Positions 45,133 to 54,685 of a DNA stretch of 64,000 nucleotides are shown one piece after another (positions within the stretch are counted from its first letter, which is position 1; every line of letters starts with the position of its first letter). The translations under genes and the position numbers were made by a program. This DNA is from Methanobrevibacter sp. (GTDB lineage Archaea > Methanobacteriota > Methanobacteria > Methanobacteriales > Methanobacteriaceae), in assembly GCA_017473945.1 (NCBI GenBank), contig JAFUIW010000116.1, positions 22,144 to 86,143 on the forward strand. Reading direction: 5' to 3'. The notes beneath the pieces are model-generated. The model was not told the DNA's origin. It ran no database searches and was given only the letters and a program-made list of their open reading frames with translations.

Positions 45133-46356
45133 ATGGGAACCGAATTTTTAAAAATTAAAGAATGCGATGAGGCAATCGATATTATTCAAGATTTATTTGA
45201 CAAGAACTTGGCTGCTGAAAGTGAAGAGATTGCAGTGACTGAAGCTTACGGAAGAATATTGTTTGAGGATGTTTACTCAAGAATGGATTTTCCTCCATTT
45301 GATAAAGCGTTGAAGGATGGTTTTGCGATTCTTGCTGAAGACAGTTTTGGTGCATCTGAAGAGTCTCCAAATACCTTGGAGGTCATTGACTTTTTGGAAG
45401 CGGGTTCTGTTACTGATAAGAAAGTCGAAAAAGGTAAGTGTATTGAAATCAGTACTGGTGCAGCAATGCCTGAAGGTGCTGAAGCAGTTGTGATGGTTGA
45501 ATATGCTGAAAAATTGGATGGAAAAGTCAATTTGCTTACGACTGCAACACCTTCACAGGATGTAGCTAAAAAGGGATCTGATATTGAAGAAGGAAATTTG
45601 ATTCTTAAAAAAGGCGATTTTTTAAATCCTGGAAAAATTGGAGTATTGTTGTCACAGGGCTTTGAAACCATTGAAGTATATAAAAAACCGACTGTTGGTG
45701 TAGTTTCATCAGGTAATGAAATCACACTTCATGGTGAGGAGTTGCCATTTGGAAAAATTTATGATGTAAATGGTGGGATGATTAAAAATGATGCAATTTC
45801 CTGTGGCGCAGATGCAAATTTCCTGGGGGTAATGAGAGACGACTATGATGAAGTTAAGGAAAAGATTACCCAATCACTTAATGATGTTGATGTGTTATTA
45901 TGTTCCGGCGGAACTTCAGCCGGTCTAGGTGATGTGCTAAAGCATGTTCTCGATGAGCTTGGTGAGGTTTACATTCATGGAATTTCAGTTCAGCCGGGTA
46001 AACCTACAATCGTTGGAGTCATTGATGGTAAAATTGTCATCGGCCTTCCTGGAAACCCTGTTTCTGCTCTAATGATATTCAATGCATTTGTTGCAGAACC
46101 CCTAACAAAACTTGCTGGAATTGATAAAGACTTTGAACTTGAAACCGTAAAAGGCAAAATAACCAAAAGAATTCATTCTCAAGTGGGAAGAATGCAATAT
46201 CAGTTAGTTAAAGTCGATGGTGAAAAAGTTCAACCTATATTTAAGGATTCAGGAGCAATTTTTTCACTTTCAACAGCTGACGGTTATGTTAAAATCCCAA
46301 AATTAGTTGAGTTGGTTGATGAAGGTGAGGAAGTAGAAGTATATTTATTCAATTAA
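45133..46356 (+). CDS. moeA: molybdopterin molybdenumtransferase MoeA
   Basis: 407 residues; inserts Mo or W into molybdopterin, needed for formylmethanofuran dehydrogenase. Motifs: MDFPPFDKALKDGFAI, EISTGAAMPEGAEAVVMVE, VGVVSSGNEI, LCSGGTSAGLGD and VIGLPGNPVSALMIF. AAGGAG (45121-45126) directs the ATG at 45133; a longer frame upstream from 45085 has no site. The normal family motif PxxDxSxxDG has Lys in place of Ser here (FDKALKDG). Confidence 0.93.
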   Translation: MGTEFLKIKECDEAIDIIQDLFDKNLAAESEEIAVTEAYGRILFEDVYSRMDFPPFDKALKDGFAILAEDSFGASEESPNTLEVIDFLEAGSVTDKKVEKGKCIEISTGAAMPEGAEAVVMVEYAEKLDGKVNLLTTATPSQDVAKKGSDIEEGNLILKKGDFLNPGKIGVLLSQGFETIEVYKKPTVGVVSSGNEITLHGEELPFGKIYDVNGGMIKNDAISCGADANFLGVMRDDYDEVKEKITQSLNDVDVLLCSGGTSAGLGDVLKHVLDELGEVYIHGISVQPGKPTIVGVIDGKIVIGLPGNPVSALMIFNAFVAEPLTKLAGIDKDFELETVKGKITKRIHSQVGRMQYQLVKVDGEKVQPIFKDSGAIFSLSTADGYVKIPKLVELVDEGEEVEVYLFN

Positions 46357-46382
46357 GATTATAATTAAGATAAGGTGTAATA

Positions 46383-46844
46383 ATGGATTATGAAGTAAAA
46401 GTAATTCCGGAACAAAAACTGGGAGTGATTAATTGTAAAACTCCAATTGAAGAGTTGGGAATATTCCTTTCCATACTGATGGGTTGGGTTGATGCAGAAG
46501 ATATAGAAACAGAAGGGGAACCATTCATTGTTTATTTCTCTCCAAGGCATGAAGTTAATCAAGGTGATGTAGTTTATGATGTCAGTATTGCAATAAAAGG
46601 TGATGCTGATGAAACCGATAGAATCCGTGTTGTTGACATGATTGAAAATAAGGTATTGGCGGCAAAGCATTTCGGTTCAACAGATACTATTATGGACACT
46701 TATGCAGGGCTTGTCGAAGTTGCCCAAAAAAATCACTATGACATTATTGGATCACCTAAGGAAGTTTTAATAAAAGGTTTTCATAACTGTGACAATGAAG
46801 ATGAGTTCATAACAGAAATTCAGTTACCGATTATTGAGATGTAG
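46383..46844 (+). CDS. GyrI-like/AraC effector-binding domain protein
   Basis: 153 residues with the SHS2-type ligand-binding fold of GyrI and AraC-type effectors: DYEVKVIPEQKLGVI at the start and KEVLIKGFHNCDNEDEFITEIQLPI at the end, ending in the EIQ.PI pattern. Stand-alone domain; no DNA-binding part. Could bind a small molecule. It lies 26 nt after moeA. Confidence 0.7.
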   Translation: MDYEVKVIPEQKLGVINCKTPIEELGIFLSILMGWVDAEDIETEGEPFIVYFSPRHEVNQGDVVYDVSIAIKGDADETDRIRVVDMIENKVLAAKHFGSTDTIMDTYAGLVEVAQKNHYDIIGSPKEVLIKGFHNCDNEDEFITEIQLPIIEM

Positions 46845-46851
46845 TGATAAT

Positions 46852-47100
46852 ATGTCTAAAAAGGAATTTGATGTTGATAAGGAACTTGAAAGACTTGCTC
46901 GTAAATCAAACATAAACATAAGAAAATCAGAATACTCTTTTGAAAATCAAATAAAAAAATTAGATAAGGACATTGATGCTCTTGCTAAACAAAAAATAAA
47001 AGATTTCGATAAAAATAAGGAATTGACTTCCGAGTATTTGTCAATTGAATATAAGCAAGATACAATAGATAGATATAGAGAAAAATTAAAAAAGATTTAA
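46852..47100 (+). CDS. small charged coiled-coil protein
   Basis: 82 residues from the ATG at 46852; the preceding gene stops at 46844, so the two are tightly spaced. Almost entirely Lys/Glu/Asp-rich helix (DVDKELERLARKSNINIRKS ... YREKLKKI), likely coiled coil. No family recognised. Confidence 0.5.
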   Translation: MSKKEFDVDKELERLARKSNINIRKSEYSFENQIKKLDKDIDALAKQKIKDFDKNKELTSEYLSIEYKQDTIDRYREKLKKI

Positions 47101-47117
47101 TTTTTCTTCTTCTTTTT

Positions 47118-48428
47118 TTAATTTTGACCAACAACTCTTAAATCATGCACGAGCAGTTTAGGAATGATGTAGGGTCCGTACTGTTTGATTTCTGAATTTA
47201 AACCTTCTACTTTTTTCATAATTTCAAAGATGTTCCCTGAAATCATGGCTTTGTTAATTGGATCTGTTAACTCTCCGTTTTCTATTTTAAATGCATTGCT
47301 TGCTTCAACTGAGAAATCTCCAGAAATAGGATTTGCAGTGTGTGCTCCCAATACGCTTGTTGTCAAAACACCTTTGTCAATTTCAGATAAATCTTTCATT
47401 TCACTGAATTTGAATTCCAGATTGGTCGGATTAATCATTGGTGTTGTGAGATATGACCCTCTGTATCCATTTGAAGTTGTTTTCAATCCCGCTTTGTTTG
47501 CAGTGTATATGTCATAAATAAATGAGTTTAAAACTCCATCTTTAATCAAGTCTGTTTTTTGAGAGGCGCTTCCTTCCCCATCACATTTGGAAGTGTACAT
47601 TCCTTTTTCTAAAAGAGGGTTGTCAATAATTGACAGTGTTGGATTGGCAATTTCTGAGCCAATTTTTCCGTTTAAAATTGACCTTCCTCTCATTACATTT
47701 TCACCATTGAATGCACTTATGAAAGTTTGAAGCAATCCTGTTGCAGCATAGTAGTCTAGAACAACATCATAGTTGTTTGTTTCAACTGGTGTTGTATCCA
47801 AAGAACTTTTTGCAAGGTTACACACTTCATTTGCTAATTTTTCACCATTCAAATCAAAGAATCTTGATGATTGTGAGTTGTAAGCTGTGGCAATTTTGCC
47901 GTCTTTTTGAAGGGTTACTGAAAGACTTATTCCAAATCCTGTCCCTTCATTTTCTATTGACACTCCGTTTGAGTTGATAATTAATGATCTGCCTTCGCTT
48001 GCAGAAAATCCTGATCCGGTTACTTCACATCCACTGTCTGTTGCTGTTAAGATGAGATTTTTCAAAAACTCAACGGATTCATCAAGATCCAAGTCATTGA
48101 ATTTTTTGTCATAAACATTTTTAACATCACTTACTTTTCCCGCTTCGGCGAATGAGTAATTTTCATCCTGTTTGTTAAGCTTTGTATTTTCAATGGCATG
48201 AATTCCTGTTTCAGCTATTTTTTCCAAGTTTGATGTAAATGCAAAGCCGATTTTATTATCCTTAATTACTCGTATTCCAATTCCTTGCTCGATTTCTTCC
48301 TTTGCGAAATTCAATTCAGATTGCTCTGATTCAAGTTCTATAAGCTTTGACTCGTCAATGTATATTTCATAAGAGTCACATTTATTTTCAACTGCTTTTT
48401 TTGCTTTTTCAGCTAGTTCATATATCAT
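47118..48428 (-). CDS. TldD/PmbA-family metallopeptidase-like protein
   Basis: 436 residues. C-terminal region CDGEGSASQKTDLIKDGVLNSFIYD and the glycine-rich stretch after it are typical of PmbA (TldE), the non-catalytic partner in the TldD/E protease; the zinc HExxxH motif of TldD is not present. Chosen start (ATG at 48428) sits just before the stop of the phosphatase gene (48436) and follows GTGATAAC; a longer frame would reach into that gene. In methanogens two such paralogues commonly occur; the TldD partner is not in the window. Confidence 0.8.
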   Translation of the reverse strand: MIYELAEKAKKAVENKCDSYEIYIDESKLIELESEQSELNFAKEEIEQGIGIRVIKDNKIGFAFTSNLEKIAETGIHAIENTKLNKQDENYSFAEAGKVSDVKNVYDKKFNDLDLDESVEFLKNLILTATDSGCEVTGSGFSASEGRSLIINSNGVSIENEGTGFGISLSVTLQKDGKIATAYNSQSSRFFDLNGEKLANEVCNLAKSSLDTTPVETNNYDVVLDYYAATGLLQTFISAFNGENVMRGRSILNGKIGSEIANPTLSIIDNPLLEKGMYTSKCDGEGSASQKTDLIKDGVLNSFIYDIYTANKAGLKTTSNGYRGSYLTTPMINPTNLEFKFSEMKDLSEIDKGVLTTSVLGAHTANPISGDFSVEASNAFKIENGELTDPINKAMISGNIFEIMKKVEGLNSEIKQYGPYIIPKLLVHDLRVVGQN

Positions 48429-48435
48429 GTTATCA

Positions 48436-49140
48436 CTATAGTGCGAATTTTTCAATAGCTTCTGCCACTCCGTCACCGTAAAACTTCTCGCAGGTATATG
48501 TGCTTATTTCTTTTAGTTTGTCTTCGGCATTTCCAACGGCTATTTTATAGCCCACTTCCTTCAAGAAGTCTTCATCGTTTTGGCTGTCTCCAATAGCCAT
48601 TACATTTTCCATATTTATTCCATTTCTTTCACATAAATATCTGAGTGAAGTTCCTTTATTCACTCTTTTATCTGTAATGTGGAGTGCAAAGCCGCTGTCA
48701 TAAATTTCAAGTTCATCTAAATATTCAAAGTCTTTTAGGGCGTCTTCTATCTCTGCTTGTGGTATTGTCTTGTAAAAGACCGTTTCAGTCAACCTGTACA
48801 TATTGTCATGGGAAGCATGTTTTTCAAACTTGTCACCTAATTTTTCTTTTAGGTGGGTTTCGGCAGATGTTACAAAGGCTTTATCCACCATTATTTCAAC
48901 TGCATTGTTGTTTTCACCTTCCTTAAAAACAACTCCTCCATTTTCACATACAAGCCCTCCACTGCATCCGATGAGGACTTCAGTAGCATATGCATAGTTA
49001 ACTACATTTCCTGTAACTATTATTGTGGGTATTCCTGCATCTTCCGCTTTTCTCAATGCTTCGATTGCGGATATGCATATCTGTCTTTTTTCATCTGTAA
49101 TTGTTCCATCGATGTCTACTGCAATTGCTTCAATTGTCAT
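48436..49140 (-). CDS. pgp: phosphoglycolate phosphatase, archaeal HAD type
   Basis: 234 residues, HAD fold with a C2 cap: AVDIDGTITDEKRQ (nucleophile Asp8 and Asp10), VTGN, Lys in TSLRYLCERNGI, and GDSQNDEDFLKEVGYKIAVGNA. This matches archaeal SPP-like Pgp, which removes phosphate from phosphoglycolate; other sugar phosphates are possible. Between hypD (stop 2 nt upstream) and the PmbA gene. Confidence 0.87.
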   Translation of the reverse strand: MTIEAIAVDIDGTITDEKRQICISAIEALRKAEDAGIPTIIVTGNVVNYAYATEVLIGCSGGLVCENGGVVFKEGENNNAVEIMVDKAFVTSAETHLKEKLGDKFEKHASHDNMYRLTETVFYKTIPQAEIEDALKDFEYLDELEIYDSGFALHITDKRVNKGTSLRYLCERNGINMENVMAIGDSQNDEDFLKEVGYKIAVGNAEDKLKEISTYTCEKFYGDGVAEAIEKFAL

Positions 49141-49141
49141 A

Positions 49142-50194
49142 TTATCCTCTTGAATATCTGTGGGCGATGTTACAAGTTCCTTCCTTACTTACCATACATG
49201 CACCGATAGGGTGAAGGGGATTGCATGCTTTTCTAAATAGTTTGCAGTCTTCAGGTCTTGCAAGTCCTCTTAAAATCGGACCGCAAATACAACCTTTTGG
49301 AGCTTCATTAACATCTTTAACTTCAATATCATATTTTTCACGAGCATTGAATTCACTGAATTCATCTTTGATTTCCAGGATTGAATTTGGTATTTTTGGA
49401 AATCCTCTCCATTCTCTGGAAGTCACGTCAAATACCTGATCGATCATGTCCTGCGCTATAACGTTGCCCTCTTCTTTAACTGCTCTTTTGTATTCGTTTT
49501 CAATTTTCGGTGTTTCATTGTGAATTTGTCTTAAAATCATATATACTGACATTAATATGTCCAGAGGGTTAAATCCTGCAACTGCTTGAGGTATTCCGTA
49601 GTCAGTTGAGAAGTATTCGAAGGGTTTTGTTCCAATGATTGTACATACATGTCCCGGTTGAATCAATGCATTTAAGCTTGTTTCTCCTGAATTGATTAAA
49701 AAATCAATTGCCGGTGGAATCAATCTGTGACATGAAAGTACTGAGAAGTTTTCTGGAGGTGTGGCCAATAATTCTGCTGCTGTTGTAGGTGCAGTTGTTT
49801 CAAATCCGGCAGATATGAATGCAACGTCATTGTCTACTTTTTCAGCTATTTCAATTGCTCTGTTAATTCCATAAACTACTCTCACATCTCCTCCTTCAGC
49901 CTTTGCATCGGCAAGAGATCTTTCGGAACCCGGAACTCTCAGCATGTCTCCGAAGGTGGTGATTGTAACTCCCTTATCAATAAGTTCCAATGCCTCATCA
50001 ATTTCACGTGAAGGCACAACACATACTGGACATCCTGGGCCTGCAATGATTTCCACTTCTTCAGGAAGCAGGCTTCTAATCCCATTTTCCATTATGGTGT
50101 GTTCGTGGGAACCGCACACATGCATTATTTTAACGGGTGTAGCCAATTCATTTATTTTTCCTAATAACTTTTCAGACATATCTTTCATATTCAT
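49142..50194 (-). CDS. hypD: hydrogenase maturation protein HypD
   Basis: 350 residues. Motifs CGSHEHT, AGPGCPVCVVP, VTTFGDMLRVPGS, SAGFETTAPTTA and the C-terminal four cysteines around CICGPILRGLARPEDCKLF...CNPLHPIGACM, some of which ligate a 4Fe-4S cluster. HypD with HypC assembles Fe(CN)2CO for [NiFe] hydrogenases, central here to H2 use. MNMKDMSE start; first gene of a hypD - pgp - pmbA run. Confidence 0.95.
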   Translation of the reverse strand: MNMKDMSEKLLGKINELATPVKIMHVCGSHEHTIMENGIRSLLPEEVEIIAGPGCPVCVVPSREIDEALELIDKGVTITTFGDMLRVPGSERSLADAKAEGGDVRVVYGINRAIEIAEKVDNDVAFISAGFETTAPTTAAELLATPPENFSVLSCHRLIPPAIDFLINSGETSLNALIQPGHVCTIIGTKPFEYFSTDYGIPQAVAGFNPLDILMSVYMILRQIHNETPKIENEYKRAVKEEGNVIAQDMIDQVFDVTSREWRGFPKIPNSILEIKDEFSEFNAREKYDIEVKDVNEAPKGCICGPILRGLARPEDCKLFRKACNPLHPIGACMVSKEGTCNIAHRYSRG

Positions 50195-50275
50195 ATTAAC
50201 ACCGAAGATTTAATATTATATCATAAATATATTTAGTATTGGATTTATTATATTTTATTATTTTAAGGGATAAAT

Positions 50276-51949
50276 ATGTTTAATAATAATATGATTTTAG
50301 TGGTTATTCCAGCTAGGGGAGGTTCAAAGGGAATTCCCCGTAAAAATTTGAGGTTGCTTAATAATAAGCCACTTATTTCTTATTCTATTGCTGTGGCAAA
50401 AGCGTCTCGGTATGTTGATGATGTTGTAGTGACTACTGATGATTCTCAAATTGCACTGATAGCCGAAAAATTTGGAGCAAGTGTAGTTAGGCGCTCTGAA
50501 GAATTGTCTACCGATGAAGTACTTCTTGACCCGGTTATCCATGATGCAATGATTCAAAAGGAAAAATTGGCTTTTGACGAGTATGATATTGTAATTACGC
50601 TTCAGCCTACTTCTCCACTAATCAAAACTGATACTTTGGACAAGGTAATCGAGAAATTTGAAGATTTCAGTATTGACAGTGTAATTTCAGTTGTTGATGA
50701 CAGACATTTAAGTTGGGGGTATGATGAAAGTAACAATCGGTATTTCCCAACATATATTGAAAGGGTTGCTAAGGAGAACCTGCCTAAATCATTCAGGGAA
50801 ACCGGTGCAATTTTGGCCACTAGACGTTCTTTTGTTCATGAAAACTCACGTCTCGGTACAAATATTGATATTGTTGAAGTGTCTCCAGAAGAAAGCGTCA
50901 GCATTGAAAGATATGAGGACTGGTGGCTTGCTGAAAATTATTTGAAGCGTAAAAATATTGCAATGATTGTAGATGCAAACGATGAAATCGGAACCAGCCA
51001 TATCGACAGATGTATTTCACTCGCCTCAAAATTGGTGTTCCACAAAGTTCTGTTTTTAATAAAAGAAAATCATCAATTGGCAATTGATACATTAAATAAA
51101 TTAAACTATTCATTTAAAATTTATGAAGATTATACGGAGTTATTTGATATCTTAAGACAATACAATTCTCAAATTGTTGTCAATGACATTTTGGATACTT
51201 CTGAAGAATATATCCTGACTTTAAAGGAAAATGGTTATTTTATAGTCAATTTTGAAGATTTAGGCATTGGAATGGAGCATGCTGATGTGGTATTCGATGA
51301 TTTATATGAGCATGACATGTCCGAGGAAAATGTTTATACCGGATATAAGTATTTCGTTTTAAACGATGAATTCTATTACCAACCTCCTAAAATTATTAAA
51401 AATGACGTCAATCGTGTGTTAATTAATTTTGGAGGAAGTGATCCTCAAAACCTAACTGATAAAGTAATAGATTCAGTTTTATCAACTAATTATGATGGTC
51501 GATTGGATGTTATTGTAGGGCTTACTTATCCTAACTTGGAAGGTCTCATTTCCAAATATGAATCTAATCCGTTAGTTCAAATTTATCAGAATGTTCCAAA
51601 TATCAGTGAATTCATGTTTAATGCGGATTTAATTTTCACATCAAACAACAAATCATTATATGAAATCTGCTCTATTGGAGTTCCGACCATTGTCATATCT
51701 CAGGATGATAGGGAAAATTCACATAGTTTTGCAAACATAAATAACGGATTTGTTAATTTGGGTTTGGGAGAATATCTCAATCCTCAAATATTGATTGAAG
51801 AATTTGCGAAACTTGTCAATGATTATGAACTGAGATTGAATTTGCAAAATAAAATGTTGTCATTCAATCTAAAGCACGGATTTGAAAATATTGTTGCGGT
51901 CATTGAAGATAAGTATCGTAAATTTGAATTTGAAAAAAATTTAAATTAG
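50276..51949 (+). CDS. NeuA-like cytidylyltransferase fused to a PseG-like domain
   Basis: 557 residues. Residues 1-225: CMP-sialate synthetase type (IPARGGSKGIPRKNLRLLNN, TLQPTSPL, FRETGAILATRRSF). Residues about 230-550: PseG/SpsG-type nucleotide-sugar hydrolase fold, with NDEIGTSHIDRCISLA (the GxxHxxRC loop), INFGGSDPQN and SLYEICSIGVPTI. Fusions of this kind occur in nonulosonic acid clusters (pseudaminic or legionaminic acid). Substrate in this archaeon unknown. The NeuB-like gene starts 8 nt after the stop. Likely to make a surface sugar or wall precursor. Confidence 0.82.
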   Translation: MFNNNMILVVIPARGGSKGIPRKNLRLLNNKPLISYSIAVAKASRYVDDVVVTTDDSQIALIAEKFGASVVRRSEELSTDEVLLDPVIHDAMIQKEKLAFDEYDIVITLQPTSPLIKTDTLDKVIEKFEDFSIDSVISVVDDRHLSWGYDESNNRYFPTYIERVAKENLPKSFRETGAILATRRSFVHENSRLGTNIDIVEVSPEESVSIERYEDWWLAENYLKRKNIAMIVDANDEIGTSHIDRCISLASKLVFHKVLFLIKENHQLAIDTLNKLNYSFKIYEDYTELFDILRQYNSQIVVNDILDTSEEYILTLKENGYFIVNFEDLGIGMEHADVVFDDLYEHDMSEENVYTGYKYFVLNDEFYYQPPKIIKNDVNRVLINFGGSDPQNLTDKVIDSVLSTNYDGRLDVIVGLTYPNLEGLISKYESNPLVQIYQNVPNISEFMFNADLIFTSNNKSLYEICSIGVPTIVISQDDRENSHSFANINNGFVNLGLGEYLNPQILIEEFAKLVNDYELRLNLQNKMLSFNLKHGFENIVAVIEDKYRKFEFEKNLN

Positions 51950-51957
51950 GTTAGATT

Positions 51958-53013
51958 ATGAAAGTTTTTTATAAAACTCCATTCGTTATTGCGGACATCA
52001 GCTTAAATTTATTTGATTTTGCAAATCAGGAAAAAATATCTCTTATGGAATCTGCAATGTTTCTGATTGATGAGGCTAAATCCTGTGGCGTTGATGGGAT
52101 AATGTTTCAATCATACTCCTCAGAAAATCTTATATCAAGAGATCCTTCTGCTTTTTATGAACTGGATATAGATTCTCCAAATGATTATTTTGATTCATTT
52201 AAAAAATATGATAAATTTGGTGCGCAAGAGTATCGCAAGTTAGCTGAATACTGCAGACAGATAGGGATGGTTTTTTTATCAACTCCCGGCGATTTTGAAT
52301 CCGTTGATTACCTTGATGAGTTTATGGATATTTATAATATTTCATCTGCGGATTTAACCAATATTCCTTTTATAAAATATGTTGCAAGTAAAGATAAGCC
52401 AATATTGCTTTCAACAGGTGGAGCAACAATAGGGGAAATAAAACAAGCTGTTAAGGCTATTGAAGATGTTTCAACTTCAGATATTGTTATTATGCATTCT
52501 GTTTTGTCATTTCCAACAACATATGAAGATGCAAATTTACTGATGATTAAGGATTTGTCCGAAAATTTTCCGGATTATGAAATTGGATATTCTGACCACA
52601 CAAAACCCGATGAAAATATGATGGTTTTAACCACTGCTTTTAATTATGGTGCTACGGTATTGGTAAAGCATTTCACTTTTGATAAAGAAATTGACTCTTT
52701 GGACAGTTCCTATGCAATGGATGCGGATGATGTAATCACTTTTAAAAGAAATATTTTATTTTTATCAAAAATCAATGGTCGTAAAAATAAACAGCCTTTA
52801 ATTTGCGAATCTTTAACTAGAAAAGAAGTTAGAAAATCAATAGTTGCCAATGAAAATATTAAACAGGGAGAAATTATAAAAGAGTCTCACATTACATTTA
52901 AAAGACCGGGAATTGGAATTTCTCCATCAAATTTTGATGATGTAATTGGCAAAACAGCTAATCAGAACATTTCCAAAGATAGCATAATCAAGTTTGAAAT
53001 GCTTGAAAATTAA
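51958..53013 (+). CDS. divergent NeuB-like synthase with SAF domain
   Basis: 351 residues: TIM barrel then a SAF (antifreeze-like) domain (about 290-350). Retained: LSTGGATIGEIKQAV, HS180VLSFP and KH238FTFDK (metal His), GYSDHT. Changed: the EIGxNH start reads ADISLN; KFQ reads M49FQ; the second PEP-binding Lys (KIAS) reads N128ISS; GPDHxxS reads SLDSSYA. Enzymes of this family need those lysines for PEP, so this may have altered chemistry or be inactive. Coupled to the NeuA-PseG fusion. Confidence 0.75.
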   Translation: MKVFYKTPFVIADISLNLFDFANQEKISLMESAMFLIDEAKSCGVDGIMFQSYSSENLISRDPSAFYELDIDSPNDYFDSFKKYDKFGAQEYRKLAEYCRQIGMVFLSTPGDFESVDYLDEFMDIYNISSADLTNIPFIKYVASKDKPILLSTGGATIGEIKQAVKAIEDVSTSDIVIMHSVLSFPTTYEDANLLMIKDLSENFPDYEIGYSDHTKPDENMMVLTTAFNYGATVLVKHFTFDKEIDSLDSSYAMDADDVITFKRNILFLSKINGRKNKQPLICESLTRKEVRKSIVANENIKQGEIIKESHITFKRPGIGISPSNFDDVIGKTANQNISKDSIIKFEMLEN

Positions 53014-53024
53014 AAAAAGAAAAA

Positions 53025-54548
53025 TTAAATTTCTGAAGAACAATCTGCAGAATAGTTGTTGATTAAAACAGCACATTTGTCAATTGTTTCAGAATCTAAT
53101 TTAATAGTGCCTGTTTGGATTTGATTTAATAATTCCTCAATGAATAAATCTTCATCAGTTAAAGGCATATTTATAACAACAACTTCATTGTTTATGAAAC
53201 CGACTAAAGGTTCAACGAAACAATTTCTAATATTGTTTTCATTTAGGAAGTTAATTAAATCTTCACCTAAACTTAAAGCTTTTTGTTTGATTTTATTGTC
53301 TTGAGAGAATTTAGCCTGTTTTGTAGTGTATCTAAATTTCCTCATGCTTCCAGTGGTTGGAACTTCTTCAATTTTATCTTCATCTAGTTCGCTGGATCCT
53401 ATTAAATTTAAGTTTTCATTCTCAGATTCCAATCTAAGTTTAGGATTGTATTTCTGTGAGAGAAGTGCATAAATTCCTGTTGGACCTACAACTAAATGGT
53501 TTATACTTGCATTTGATGTTGGAGTTTTAACATTATAAAATACGTAGAAATCTTCAGGTAAAGTTAATAAATGTTCTCTGATGATTCTAGTTCTTATTTC
53601 AGTTTCTTTCACATCTCTAGTTTTATAAAGGCCATAACATAAGATAATTACTCCAACAAATAAAGCAACTATTCCAACACCACTATTTATTAATAATATC
53701 TCTATAATACTTAAAATGAATATAACTGCGCCAATTAAAAGAATAGTATTATTGGTATCCAAGTTTTTGATATCAAAATCATCTCCACGTGATAATCCTA
53801 TTCCAGTTTCAGGTTCTGGTATGGTGAGTCTGTCAATAAAGCTTCCGAAGGATTTTTCAGAAGTTTCATTTTCATTGTTTGGGTAATATTCGTTCATTCC
53901 TTTAAAGAATTCATCTTTAAGGAAGTTTTTTAAGATATTGTAGTCGTTAGTTTTCGGAAGAGCAAATTCTTTTCCAAATTTAGATAAAACTGGTTGAGGA
54001 ATTGTTGTTCTTGCGGTTTTGGAACTTCTTTCTTCTTCCTCTTTAAGCTCTTGCTCTTTTTTTTCGGTTTTAGCTATTTCGAGCATATGCTCTTCTGAGA
54101 AGAAATTTCCTATCCTGTCAGTAAATGACTTAACGGAGCGTGCATTATCTTCTGTTTGTTCTTCTTCAGGTTCGAAATCTTGAGGTTTTGATTCTTGTCT
54201 GATGTGTTTAACTTCTTTTCTTCTCTCTTCAATGTAGTTGTCAAGTTCTTCATTTAATTCCTCATCGAGGTATCTTAAAGAGCCTCCGCAACTGTCGCAT
54301 TCATAGTCAAGTATGTTATCACTGTTTCTGATTTTATATTTCAGTCCACAGTCTTCACATTGAACAATATGTGAGTTATCATACTTGAATGAACTGATAA
54401 AGGATGAACGAGAAGTATTTTCTTCATCAGAATATTCATCTATATATTCAAGGTCACCTGCACATGAAGAACACTCGAATGTAGTGATATCATCATCATC
54501 TTCGAGTTGGTATTTTGCACCACAGTTCTTACAGCATACAACTTTCAT
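53025..54548 (-). CDS. zinc-ribbon, membrane, NERD-like protein
   Basis: 507 residues. Two zinc ribbons (CKNCGAKYQL...CSSC, about 6-28; CEDCGLKYKI...CDSC, about 64-88), a charged linker, two membrane helices (about 272-312), and a NERD-type nuclease fold (LPEDFYVFYNVKTPTSNASINHLVVGPTGIYALLSQK). In active NERD domains the sequence is IDH...ExK; here it reads INH...SQK, so catalysis is doubtful. ATG after GAGGATA. Stand-alone gene, convergent with the NeuB-like gene. Confidence 0.65.
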   Translation of the reverse strand: MKVVCCKNCGAKYQLEDDDDITTFECSSCAGDLEYIDEYSDEENTSRSSFISSFKYDNSHIVQCEDCGLKYKIRNSDNILDYECDSCGGSLRYLDEELNEELDNYIEERRKEVKHIRQESKPQDFEPEEEQTEDNARSVKSFTDRIGNFFSEEHMLEIAKTEKKEQELKEEEERSSKTARTTIPQPVLSKFGKEFALPKTNDYNILKNFLKDEFFKGMNEYYPNNENETSEKSFGSFIDRLTIPEPETGIGLSRGDDFDIKNLDTNNTILLIGAVIFILSIIEILLINSGVGIVALFVGVIILCYGLYKTRDVKETEIRTRIIREHLLTLPEDFYVFYNVKTPTSNASINHLVVGPTGIYALLSQKYNPKLRLESENENLNLIGSSELDEDKIEEVPTTGSMRKFRYTTKQAKFSQDNKIKQKALSLGEDLINFLNENNIRNCFVEPLVGFINNEVVVINMPLTDEDLFIEELLNQIQTGTIKLDSETIDKCAVLINNYSADCSSEI

Positions 54549-54685
54549 ATTATCCTCTTTAATTAATTATGATAATACTTTTTTATTTTTTTAATTATAT
54601 ATGTTTCTAAAAAAATATTTTTCATGATTTTTTTTAAAGTTGTTTAAAATCATTTAAATATAATATAATTAATTTAGGAATAAGT

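Noticed and set aside
51958..53013. A normal N-acetylneuraminate synthase
   Set aside because: Both lysines and the first glutamate expected at the PEP site are replaced, so I do not assign that reaction despite the fold and context.
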